Positions 1-6,995 of a DNA stretch of 9,781 nucleotides are shown one piece after another. Both the position numbers and the translations under genes were made by a program. The stretch's first letter is position 1; each line of letters starts with the position of its first letter. Origin of the DNA: JBCAWW01 sp039024315 (lineage in GTDB: Bacteria; Bacteroidota; Bacteroidia; J057). The DNA is taken from the NCBI GenBank assembly GCA_039024315.1, contig JBCCQN010000270.1:1-9781 (forward strand), in the 5' to 3' direction. A model generated the notes under the pieces. It was not told the DNA's origin, made no database searches, and worked only from the letters and a program-made list of their open reading frames with translations.

Positions 1-583
1 CGCCGACGTGGGATCCATCCGCCAAGGCATGATGAATTTGTACCGAGAAGGGGAGCGCAATGCGTTTGCCTTCTTTTTGGTATTTGCCCCAAGTCAGTCG
101 CGGTACCGAGTCTAAGCCACTAATATGTACCGGATGAACAAAGCTGGTAAAATGAATCCAAGGCAGACTACTTACAAAAAGATAATCGTCGCGATGGGCT
201 TCATCTTCTAAACTCGCTTCGCCTTTTACCAGACTTTCTTGAGTGGCACAATTAGCAAAAAACCGCTGTAAATCAGGTACATACTGTACATCCGTAAAAC
301 TGAAGACCCCATCATCAGTCATCGAAGTATAGGAGGGGTGAGCTGATTCATGCTCTACGATTTTTCCATCGCGGATTCGTTGTCTAAATTCCGGTATATC
401 ATTAGCCGCACGACAAGCGAAGTACAAGATCACCCGGAAGATAGAGTAGTCATTTTCTTTTGCCCAAGGCAAGAGCTGAGCGATATCCACCATGGCCGTA
501 ATATTGAAATGGGGATAATCAAGGCCATTGAAAAAGGCAAAGTGCTTGGCTCGCTTATAGGTAGTAGGGTCAATCCATTTCAT
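1..583 (-). CDS. Chloramphenicol acetyltransferase (CAT)-family acyltransferase, 3' end outside window
   Basis: Reading leftwards from the ATG at 583-581, the frame is open for 194 codons to the window edge. It lines up along its whole length with class A CAT, a trimeric cytoplasmic enzyme that moves acetyl from acetyl-CoA to a hydroxyl. Visible landmarks are an N-terminal RAKHFAFF-like segment (residues 11-18, compare RKEHFEAF in CAT I), PEFRQRIRDG (64-73), PWIHFTSF (141-148), WGKYQKEGKRIALP (165-178) and the catalytic signature HHALADGSH (184-192). In that signature H185 should be the general base and D189 its structural partner. CAT proteins are about 215 residues, so only about 20-25 C-terminal residues are missing. 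The start overlaps the end of the decarboxylase gene by 14 bp, which indicates translational coupling. The family is clear from the sequence. The substrate is not: many chromosomal Bacteroidota CAT homologues have no proven link to chloramphenicol, and the neighbour suggests an amine or alcohol acceptor as an alternative. Confidence 0.9.
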   Translation of the reverse strand, partial: MKWIDPTTYKRAKHFAFFNGLDYPHFNITAMVDIAQLLPWAKENDYSIFRVILYFACRAANDIPEFRQRIRDGKIVEHESAHPSYTSMTDDGVFSFTDVQYVPDLQRFFANCATQESLVKGEASLEDEAHRDDYLFVSSLPWIHFTSFVHPVHISGLDSVPRLTWGKYQKEGKRIALPFSVQIHHALADGSHVG

Positions 584-2015
584 GGAACGCTTCTTTGGCG
601 GTTTTGACAATTAATTCCCAAGCGACTTCTAGATGTCGCTGAGCCACCTGCGTTTGACCAACCACCAGTCGGATGGTATAGATGCCATTGAGCTTAGTAT
701 GAGTCAGGTAGATTTTACCGCCATCATTGAGTCTTTGAACGATGCTTTGATTGAGTTGGGTGAGTTGAGCTTCGCTCAACGCTTCGTCTGGGCGATAGCG
801 AAAGCAAACCAAATTGAGTGGTACAGGGGCCAGTAATTCGAAGTCAGGATGAGCCGCTACCTGCTCTTTTAGCCACTGCCCCAATTGCATATGAAGGCGA
901 AGCTTTTCTTGCAGCCCTTTCACCCCAAAGTTGCGTAGCACAAACCAAAGCTTTAAGGCTCTAAATCGTCTCCCCAAGGCAATGCCCCAATCGCGATAAT
1001 TGTTAACAATCTTATCGTTGCGGGTTTTGAGGTATTCCGGCAGGATTTCAAATGTCCGGATCAGGTACTCCTCGGAGCGTACATAGTAAGCCGTACAATC
1101 AAAATTGGTAAAGAGCCATTTGTGGGGATTGAAAACGAAACTATCAACCCCTTCAATACCCTTAATCCAATCCCGATACTCTGGCAAGATCAATGCATTA
1201 CCGGCATAGGCAGCATCAACATGCAACCAGACCCCATATTCTTGACAGATTTTTGCGATGGGTTCGAGAGGATCAACGGCTGTCGAACTGGTGGTGCCGA
1301 GAGTAGCAACCACACACAGAGGCTTTACTCCGGCCTGTAAATCAGCTTGCAAAGTCTTTTGCAAAGCGGCGGGGTCCATGGCAAAGTTTTCATCCGTAGC
1401 GACATATACACAGTTTTCGCGGCCCAAGCCCGCGATTTTGACGGCTTTCTCGATAGAGCTGTGGGTTTGCCCAGAAGCATACACCCGATATTGAGGGTGT
1501 CTTCTTAAACCGGTCTCATTGACTTGAAAATTGCTGGCCTTCTCTCTAGCTGTCAGGATGGCGATCAGGGTGCCATCGGAGGCAGTGGATTGAATCACTC
1601 CCGAAAATTCCTCAGGCAAGCCGATCATTTCTCGCAGCCAGTTCATCACTCGCTCCTCTAGTTCTGCGGCCGCGGGGGAAGTTTCCCAAATCATGCATTG
1701 AGCCCCCAAGGTAGCAGTAAGCATTTCACCTAGAAGGGAAGCATAAGAACTATTGGCAGGGAAGTAAGAGAAGAAGTTAGGGCTTTGCCAATGGGTAATA
1801 CCCGGCAATATCACTTCTTGAAAGTCCTTAAAAATCGCTTCCATTGACTCCGCCTCTTGCGGGGCGCTGGCAGGGAGCTGATTGTATATTTCACGAGCCT
1901 CGACTTGAGACTTGACGGGATATTGCTCTATCTGCTCTAAGTAATCGGCCATCCAATCCACCAATTCATGGGCGTGGCGACGAAAAGCAGCAGCATCTAA
2001 TGTTCGTTCGTTCAC
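570..2015 (-). CDS. Aromatic-L-amino-acid decarboxylase family protein (group II PLP decarboxylase)
   Basis: This 481-aa protein is almost the same length as animal AADC (480) and is collinear with it. Group II PLP decarboxylases remove CO2 from tryptophan, tyrosine, DOPA, phenylalanine or related amino acids to give the arylalkylamine. Visible parts are the N-terminal dimer-clasp region (FRRHAHELVDWMADYLE, 11-27), the active-site stretch HWQSPNFFSYFP (75-86), the ring-stacking histidine H185 in SGQTHSS, HVDAAYAG with D267 that salt-bridges the pyridine nitrogen, and NPHKW with K299 forming the Schiff base. The mobile catalytic loop carries Y328 (EYLK), the residue that separates true decarboxylases from Phe-bearing aldehyde synthases, so decarboxylation is expected. 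The first in-frame start is GTG at 2015; the next methionine (residue 22) would cut the conserved N-terminus. The gene overlaps the downstream CAT-like gene and lies 66 bp after the SDR gene. Specificity for Trp, Tyr, Phe or DOPA cannot be read from this alone. Confidence 0.93.
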   Translation of the reverse strand: MNERTLDAAAFRRHAHELVDWMADYLEQIEQYPVKSQVEAREIYNQLPASAPQEAESMEAIFKDFQEVILPGITHWQSPNFFSYFPANSSYASLLGEMLTATLGAQCMIWETSPAAAELEERVMNWLREMIGLPEEFSGVIQSTASDGTLIAILTAREKASNFQVNETGLRRHPQYRVYASGQTHSSIEKAVKIAGLGRENCVYVATDENFAMDPAALQKTLQADLQAGVKPLCVVATLGTTSSTAVDPLEPIAKICQEYGVWLHVDAAYAGNALILPEYRDWIKGIEGVDSFVFNPHKWLFTNFDCTAYYVRSEEYLIRTFEILPEYLKTRNDKIVNNYRDWGIALGRRFRALKLWFVLRNFGVKGLQEKLRLHMQLGQWLKEQVAAHPDFELLAPVPLNLVCFRYRPDEALSEAQLTQLNQSIVQRLNDGGKIYLTHTKLNGIYTIRLVVGQTQVAQRHLEVAWELIVKTAKEAFHEMD

Positions 2016-2030
2016 TCGTTTTTCTTGCTG

Positions 2031-2060
2031 TAAAGTTATGTTGAGCAGAAGGGAAACAAA
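2031..2060 (-). promoter_or_regulatory. Candidate Bacteroidota-type promoter for the decarboxylase-CAT operon
   Basis: On the minus strand, TTTG (2060-2057) is followed after 18 bases by TAACTTTA (2038-2031). This matches the Bacteroidota sigma-ABfr consensus (-33 TTTG, -7 TAnnTTTG) at all but the last base, with slightly short spacing. Transcription would begin about 10 bases before the GTG start at 2015, giving a very short leader. It lies in the 66-bp gap after the SDR gene, where I see no convincing terminator, so the two downstream genes may have both their own promoter and readthrough. No -35/-10 of the sigma-70 type is evident. Confidence 0.4.
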
Positions 2061-2081
2061 GGACTACAATAAAGCTTGCAT

Positions 2082-3062
2082 TTACAACCAAGGTAGCGTC
2101 CTATCCGCTTTAGCCAAAACTTCCGCTCCACCAATCTGTTTGACCCAAGCAGAGATTTCGCTTAGGCTCTCCTGCAGAGAACGCTTAGCCTGATAGTTTG
2201 TATGGGTTTTTATAGCAGATTGATCCAATACCATGGGCTTTGTCAGGGCTCTTACCAAGAGAGGGGAAAGCCCGCCTAAATGCAAGCGTCCGAGCAATTT
2301 GACGATACCAACAGGGATTTGACGTTCCGCAAGGCGGCGACCATAAATGGCTTCCAAGATCATCCTAGAAGCATCAATCAACTGATAAGTCTCCTCATCC
2401 GCTAGATTAAAGATATGCGTTCCGCGCAGCGGGGATGCCAAACAAGCCTCTATCGCATGGCAAAAATTATCATAATGGGTCATGGATACGGCAATGTCCA
2501 TTGGCCCCGGACAATTAAAGGTTTCGTTTCTCACCATGCGCATCAGCCGAGGCATAATCATTTTGTCTCCTGGCCCATACAGCACCCTTGGTCTGAGGAT
2601 AAATACTCGCTCGTTCAAGTCTGATTTTTCCACTGCTTGATCCGCCAAAAGCTTTGACCAGCCATAATTTGAAAGCTTATCGAGACTAGGTTTGCCCGCA
2701 TCTGATTCCTCTAAAGTTTGCTCTGAGGGATAGTAAACCGAGCTTGAAGATACTTGGATAAAGGTATTGCACTTGGCCGCGGCAGTTAGCACATGTTCAG
2801 TTCCTAGCACATTGGCTTGATAAAAATCATCCTTGCTCCCGCTATCATCCGACATAGCCGCTGCATGAATGCAAAGGTCCGCCTCAGGAAGGGAAAAGGG
2901 CTCAGTGATATCAGCAGATATATAGCTTTTTGCTAGCTCCAAGAGCTTCTGAGGAGGCTCAGCAGTTCGGCCTAGCGCGACGATCTCATGCCCAGCTTTG
3001 GCAAAATGTCGCACCAAATACGCTCCTAATGAGCCTGTAGCCCCCGTAATGATAATTTTCAT
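2082..3062 (-). CDS. Extended short-chain dehydrogenase/reductase (NAD-dependent epimerase/dehydratase family)
   Basis: This 326-aa cytosolic Rossmann-fold protein starts with the dinucleotide-binding motif GATGSLG (7-13) after a beta-strand. A conserved D51 sits in SADIT, HAAA follows at 66-69 and NVLGT at 84-88. The active site is complete: VSSSSVY (104-110) provides the serine, and YGWSK (133-137) provides Y133 and K137. RPRVLYGPGD (157-166) is the usual extended-SDR substrate-pocket element. The family includes sugar-nucleotide epimerases, 3-beta-hydroxysteroid dehydrogenases and reductases that act on natural products. The C-terminal third (230-326) carries specificity and does not point to a known subgroup. 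The gene is divergent from the dikinase operon across 107 bp and upstream of the decarboxylase on the same strand, so it could serve either module. ATG at 3062 is chosen because the Rossmann motif begins immediately after it. Confidence 0.87.
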   Translation of the reverse strand: MKIIITGATGSLGAYLVRHFAKAGHEIVALGRTAEPPQKLLELAKSYISADITEPFSLPEADLCIHAAAMSDDSGSKDDFYQANVLGTEHVLTAAAKCNTFIQVSSSSVYYPSEQTLEESDAGKPSLDKLSNYGWSKLLADQAVEKSDLNERVFILRPRVLYGPGDKMIMPRLMRMVRNETFNCPGPMDIAVSMTHYDNFCHAIEACLASPLRGTHIFNLADEETYQLIDASRMILEAIYGRRLAERQIPVGIVKLLGRLHLGGLSPLLVRALTKPMVLDQSAIKTHTNYQAKRSLQESLSEISAWVKQIGGAEVLAKADRTLPWL

Positions 3063-3074
3063 ATTATGGGGTAA

Positions 3075-3107
3075 TTTATGTCCGACGATCTTAATTCCAT
3101 AATCTTG
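3075..3107 (+). promoter_or_regulatory. Weak candidate promoter for the dikinase operon
   Basis: In the 107-bp divergent intergenic region the only passable -7 element facing right is TAATCTTG (3100-3107), one base off TAnnTTTG. A TTTA (3075-3078) stands 21 bases upstream in place of TTTG. Transcription would start near 3113 and give a leader of roughly 55 bases that contains the small hairpin CTCC-TTGA-GGAG (3130-3141) and the ribosome binding site. The minus-strand SDR gene must share the same region, but I could not find a good element for it. Support is limited to this motif match and the divergent layout. Confidence 0.28.
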
Positions 3108-3158
3108 AAATTAAAGGAAGGCCCTTGGGCTCCTTGAGGAGGAAAAGGAAGTAGCGAG

Positions 3159-3163
3159 AGGAG
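3159..3163 (+). promoter_or_regulatory. Shine-Dalgarno sequence of the dikinase gene
   Basis: AGGAG lies six bases before the ATG at 3170, inside a purine-rich run from 3136 to 3166. It fixes the start codon and stands out because the other genes in this window have no comparable site. Strong initiation of the first gene would feed the two overlapping downstream genes. Confidence 0.6.
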
Positions 3164-3169
3164 AAGCAT

Positions 3170-5641
3170 ATGATTCAACACAGCAAAGACACCCACCTTG
3201 AGGCGAACCAACACGGGGCCAAGGCCCTTGGTTTAGGCTATTTACAAGAAAACGGTTTTAGGGTTCCGCCCTTTTATGTCTTGGGCTACGATAGTTTAGC
3301 TCAAGTATTGGCTGGGGAGCAAAGCCTTGAGGATATCGTTCGCCAATGGCGAGAACAAAATAATATAGCCCCCGATTCACTTTGGGCGGTTCGTTCTAGC
3401 GCGGCAGTTGAGGATGGCAAAGAAAAATCTTTCGCAGGCCTCTTTAATACCCAAATCAATATCAGTCCAGAAGACATGCCTCAGGCCATTGGTTTGGTGC
3501 TCAACGCTTTTAAAGAGGTAAGACAACTTAAGTACGAAACGGAGGGAGAATTCAATTTTGGGATCATCCTGCAGGCGATGCTTAGCCCAGACTATGCAGG
3601 GGTGGTTTTTTCTCACAATCCGCTGGATCCGGGGCAAGAGGTAGCTATGCTCAATCTTGTGCCCGGCCTAGGCGAAGCCTTAGTTTCGGGTCGGGCCGAA
3701 GCATTTATGGTGCAAAAGCCGCATCAAGGCATCGCAGAGTATCTCAATGAGGAAGATGAATTTAAAGGCGAAGTCTTCGGGCCAGAGACAAGCGTTCTGC
3801 GAAGCGGTAAAGAAATAAAAAGGGCAGTCGAAAAGCTGGTGCCGGAGATATTTAGCGGCACTCAAAAGCTAAGTGAGTTGAAAGGCATGCCCGTTGATAT
3901 AGAATTAGCCATTGCAGCAGGTAAGGTTTATTGGTTGCAGATCCGGCCGATAACCAGTCAGCCCAAAGCCAAGGTGATTCGGATCTGGGACAACGCCAAT
4001 ATCGGGGAAAACTATCCGGGACTGACCATGCCTTTGTCTATCACTTTTGCTCGCCACACATATGACACTGGCTATTCGAGCATGAAGGACTTCTTGGGTA
4101 TGCCCAAGGCGAGTATGGAGGCCAGCAAAGAATTACTATCTAATATGGTTGGGCCGATTCATGGGGCTTTGTACTACAATGTCACCGCTTGGCAGCAGCT
4201 CTTATATCAACTCCCCTTTGGCAAAAAAAGTAGTCAGTGGATCATCAAGGGCTGGAATATGGACCCAGCTGATTTTGAGAAGCCAAAAGTTAGGCCCGGT
4301 CCGCTCGCCTATATCAAGCTGCTTTTCAATCTAATCGGAGCCTTTGTCAATTTCAATAAGCACCGCAGTCGCTTTGAAAACGTCTATATGAAGGGCATTA
4401 AAGAGTATGATCTCAAAGCCCTGACCGGACAATCACACGCCCAGCTAGTAGAAGAATATAAGAAGTTTGAGGATCAAATTGGCGACAATTGGTTGGGCCC
4501 TATGCTCAATGGTTTTTATACCCTCATCCTCTTTTCTTCCTTGAAAAGGATCGTCAAAAACTCACGCCTAGCTGAGAAGCATCCCAACTTTGTCAATGAC
4601 ATTCTCTTTGCGCAAGGAGATGTGGTTTCGGTACAGATCGTCAAGGATTTTCAGGCTTTATGTGAAGAGGCACGCCAAGAGGAAGTACTTAAGAAATTGT
4701 TCCTCGAAGAGGAATCCACTAAAGTCCTTGAGATTCTTTCTAAAGAGCACCCCGCCTTTTTCGCAAAGATTGAGGCTTATATTGAGGCCTTCGGCGAACG
4801 TGCTGCCGTGGGGGAACTTAAAATGGAAACCCTCAACTACAAAAATGATCCCGCAAGCTTTATTGATTTCATGCGTACCAATATTGCGATGGATTATGAG
4901 AAGAAGCACAGCCTCTTCAGCTTTGATTATCAGGAAGTACTAGGTAAGGCCTACGCTCGCAATCCCTTTAAGCGCTGGTTGCTGACCAAATGGGTGAAAG
5001 CGACTTTACCGCGGATTAGAGATCGCGAGAACTATCGTTTCATGCGTACAAAATCCTTCCATGTAGCGAGAAGCTTTTTCGCAGCCATGGGTTTGGATTT
5101 GCAAAAACAAGGCTTGTTGGAGGGAGAGCGAGACTATCTTTATTTAGAGTATGACGAGATTTTGGATGTTGGCTTGACTTCTTCTTATCGGCCGCTAGTC
5201 GCGGAACGCCAATCCCAATATCAAGAATACGCCAAGATTGAGCACGCACATCGCTATCTAGAAACTGCAGAAGGCCTGGAAGCGGTACAAAAAATGGCTG
5301 ATGTCAACGCCAAAGATCATTTTAAGGGCACCGGTTGCTGCAGCGGCATTGTGCAAGGGCCAGTGGTCATCATCGATGGTCCTGATTTGAAAGAGGAGAT
5401 TCCCGGAGCTATTTTCGTGGCCCATCACTTCGAACCGGGCTGGATCAATCTGTTTGCTAAGGCAAGCGGTGTCATCTCAGAGAGAGGCAATTTGCTCAGC
5501 CATACGGCTATCTTGTGTCGAGAGATGGGGATTCCTTCTGTGGTAGGCGTCAAAGGCTTGATGGACAAAGTCAAGGCTGGCGACCAACTGCAGATGAACG
5601 GAGCTACTGGTGAAATCAATCTCATCGCAGATGAAGAATAA
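3170..5641 (+). CDS. Rifampicin phosphotransferase-like ATP dikinase (PPDK N-terminal domain plus C-terminal PEP-utiliser mobile domain)
   Basis: This 823-aa enzyme belongs to the dikinase superfamily. ATP phosphorylates a swivelling histidine, AMP and Pi are released, and the phosphoryl group passes to a substrate. Residues about 10-262 are the ATP-grasp part: AVRSSAAVEDG (73-83) and SFAGLFNT (87-94) bind ATP, LVPGLGEALVSG (163-174) follows, and PVDIELAI (241-248) with LQIRPIT (256-262) closes the domain. The central domain (about 270-715) opens with the ANIGENYPGLTMPL motif (276-289) seen in rifampicin phosphotransferases and ends with the LG-L---G-L---YLEYDEI pattern (641-664). The mobile domain (720-820) holds FEPGWINLF (754-762) and ERGNLLSHTAILCREMGIPS (771-790), with H778 as the phosphocarrier. 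The PEP/pyruvate barrel of true PEP synthase is absent, so that database name would be wrong. Length and domain order match RPH (about 867 aa). The substrate is unknown: the central domain shows only the framework, so rifamycin resistance is possible but unproven. It heads an operon with the next two genes. Confidence 0.88.
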   Translation: MIQHSKDTHLEANQHGAKALGLGYLQENGFRVPPFYVLGYDSLAQVLAGEQSLEDIVRQWREQNNIAPDSLWAVRSSAAVEDGKEKSFAGLFNTQINISPEDMPQAIGLVLNAFKEVRQLKYETEGEFNFGIILQAMLSPDYAGVVFSHNPLDPGQEVAMLNLVPGLGEALVSGRAEAFMVQKPHQGIAEYLNEEDEFKGEVFGPETSVLRSGKEIKRAVEKLVPEIFSGTQKLSELKGMPVDIELAIAAGKVYWLQIRPITSQPKAKVIRIWDNANIGENYPGLTMPLSITFARHTYDTGYSSMKDFLGMPKASMEASKELLSNMVGPIHGALYYNVTAWQQLLYQLPFGKKSSQWIIKGWNMDPADFEKPKVRPGPLAYIKLLFNLIGAFVNFNKHRSRFENVYMKGIKEYDLKALTGQSHAQLVEEYKKFEDQIGDNWLGPMLNGFYTLILFSSLKRIVKNSRLAEKHPNFVNDILFAQGDVVSVQIVKDFQALCEEARQEEVLKKLFLEEESTKVLEILSKEHPAFFAKIEAYIEAFGERAAVGELKMETLNYKNDPASFIDFMRTNIAMDYEKKHSLFSFDYQEVLGKAYARNPFKRWLLTKWVKATLPRIRDRENYRFMRTKSFHVARSFFAAMGLDLQKQGLLEGERDYLYLEYDEILDVGLTSSYRPLVAERQSQYQEYAKIEHAHRYLETAEGLEAVQKMADVNAKDHFKGTGCCSGIVQGPVVIIDGPDLKEEIPGAIFVAHHFEPGWINLFAKASGVISERGNLLSHTAILCREMGIPSVVGVKGLMDKVKAGDQLQMNGATGEINLIADEE

Positions 5642-6995
5642 GTTTTATATCGCCTCTCGCTTGAGTAAGATCGAGATCAGCGAATCAGAAAAGGAAGAAA
5701 TCAGAGCCGCCTTAGTCGAGATCAAAGGGGATCTCAAGGCCCAAGAAGACTTCTTTCAATACTGCAAAAAGTGGAAACTGGGCCCTTGGACCTATGTACA
5801 ACTCAAGCGCTTGGGCTACTCAGGCTTATTATTGCCAGAAGTGGTGGAAATGTTCGAGGCCATGCACAGCAAGGTCCACCAACAAAATCACGATCGCAAC
5901 CAAGAGGCAAAAATCTATCTCGCCCAATTTGCCGAGCAAGGCATAGATGCCGCCATCCTCAAAGGCAATCTGCTCATCCATACTGCCTATCACGATCTCG
6001 GCTATAAAAAGATGAACGACTTTGATATGCTCGTCCACATGGAGGACTGGGACCGCATACAGGATGTGTACTTTGGCCTAGACTATATACCGCTTGGCTT
6101 TGGCTGGAGTGGCGAAAAGCAAAAACCCACCAAGTTTAGCCATACGGGTATCCCTTTTATCAGTCGCAATTTCAAATGCATCATCGGTACCCAATGGGGC
6201 ATCAAATCTCCTACCTCCAAGTATACGGTAAACTTAGATAGACTCTGGCAAGAAAGCAGCGAGTTTGTCTTTGAAGGCGTCAAAGCCAAGCAGCTTTCTC
6301 CAGCACACAATCTCCTGCACCTAATCCTCCATATGGGGGTTTATAAGTGCGGCATCAGAGATTGTATGGATGTGCATAATCTTTTGCTATCGCGCGACGA
6401 TTGGGATGAAGATCAGCTAGTCCAACTATTTGCCGAGAGTAATGCCACTGAGAAGGCCTATTTCACCCTCACCTTGACCAATCTTTGTTCGGGCATAGTG
6501 AGTCCTACTTTGCTGGCTAAGCTAAAGCCAAAGAATGGCTATTTGATGACTCGTCTCAAAAAACGCTTGGCCCTATTCGAGAAGAAAGGAGATTTTCAGC
6601 ATTCCTATCATGATTATTTTCAGGACATAGAGATGTGCCTATTCAATTTCAACCTCTTTCCCAAGTTTCATCAGCGTATCCTGACCTTCCTCAAACTCAA
6701 CGGCTTGATCTTTTGGCCAAGAATTGAGATCAGTCGCAAACTTTCGGATGTTTTGCCTGAAGATAGCTGGTGGCAAAAGCTAAAGGCCCGAATCAAAGCA
6801 CCCTACCTTGTATTTGCCTTGATTGCAGAGGAGATCGGTTGGGGCATTACCATGATGCTTTTCGCCAAGTTATTTGTAGACATATTTATCTCGATCAAAA
6901 ATTATTTCGTCAAAAAGCCCTCCTACTTTGATTATCTCAAGGAGCGGGGCGTCGATCCGAAGGACATCCTCAAAGCAGTCGATCAAATCCAATGA
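5631..6995 (+). CDS. Nucleotidyltransferase_5-like family protein (PF14907-type)
   Basis: I chose the ATG at 5631 (454 aa), which overlaps the dikinase stop by 11 bp, over a GTG at 5610 that would add seven unconserved residues. Residues 105-137 carry the pol-beta-type signature of this family: ILKGNLLIHTAY (109-120), then KKMNDFDMLV (126-135), where D130 and D132 are the metal-binding pair. IIGTQWGI (184-191) sits where relatives usually have a hydrophobic-Asp-x-His-Trp motif, and here the third acidic residue and the His are not visible. The helical part follows (LLHLILHMGVYKCG, 228-241; DVHNLL, 247-252). The stretch 390-425 is hydrophobic enough to touch the membrane. The family is uncharacterised biochemically and is often met in capsule, lasso-peptide and other specialised gene clusters. 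It may transfer a nucleotidyl group to a small molecule or protein, possibly the product of its operon partners. Alternatively it may be a catalytically weakened binding protein. Confidence 0.72.
   Translation: MKNKFYIASRLSKIEISESEKEEIRAALVEIKGDLKAQEDFFQYCKKWKLGPWTYVQLKRLGYSGLLLPEVVEMFEAMHSKVHQQNHDRNQEAKIYLAQFAEQGIDAAILKGNLLIHTAYHDLGYKKMNDFDMLVHMEDWDRIQDVYFGLDYIPLGFGWSGEKQKPTKFSHTGIPFISRNFKCIIGTQWGIKSPTSKYTVNLDRLWQESSEFVFEGVKAKQLSPAHNLLHLILHMGVYKCGIRDCMDVHNLLLSRDDWDEDQLVQLFAESNATEKAYFTLTLTNLCSGIVSPTLLAKLKPKNGYLMTRLKKRLALFEKKGDFQHSYHDYFQDIEMCLFNFNLFPKFHQRILTFLKLNGLIFWPRIEISRKLSDVLPEDSWWQKLKARIKAPYLVFALIAEEIGWGITMMLFAKLFVDIFISIKNYFVKKPSYFDYLKERGVDPKDILKAVDQIQ

Noticed and set aside
350..607. 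85-codon plus-strand frame opposite the CAT-like gene
   Set aside because: The minus strand here encodes conserved CAT residues, and this frame resembles no family.
1122..1494. Two overlapping plus-strand frames opposite the decarboxylase
   Set aside because: They lie antisense to conserved decarboxylase motifs (HVDAAYAG and NPHKW region) and look like shadows.
2016..2081. Rho-independent terminator between SDR and decarboxylase genes
   Set aside because: No GC-rich stem followed by a T-run was found on the minus strand; only an AAGCTT palindrome is present.
4590..4943. 117-codon plus-strand frame inside the dikinase gene
   Set aside because: It lies wholly within a well-supported coding region in another frame, and its basic, Ser/Arg-rich translation is typical of an out-of-frame shadow.
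5610..5630. GTG start seven codons upstream for the nucleotidyltransferase-like gene
   Set aside because: The ATG at 5631 is the better codon, gives a modest 11-bp overlap, and the extra residues merely reuse the dikinase coding end.
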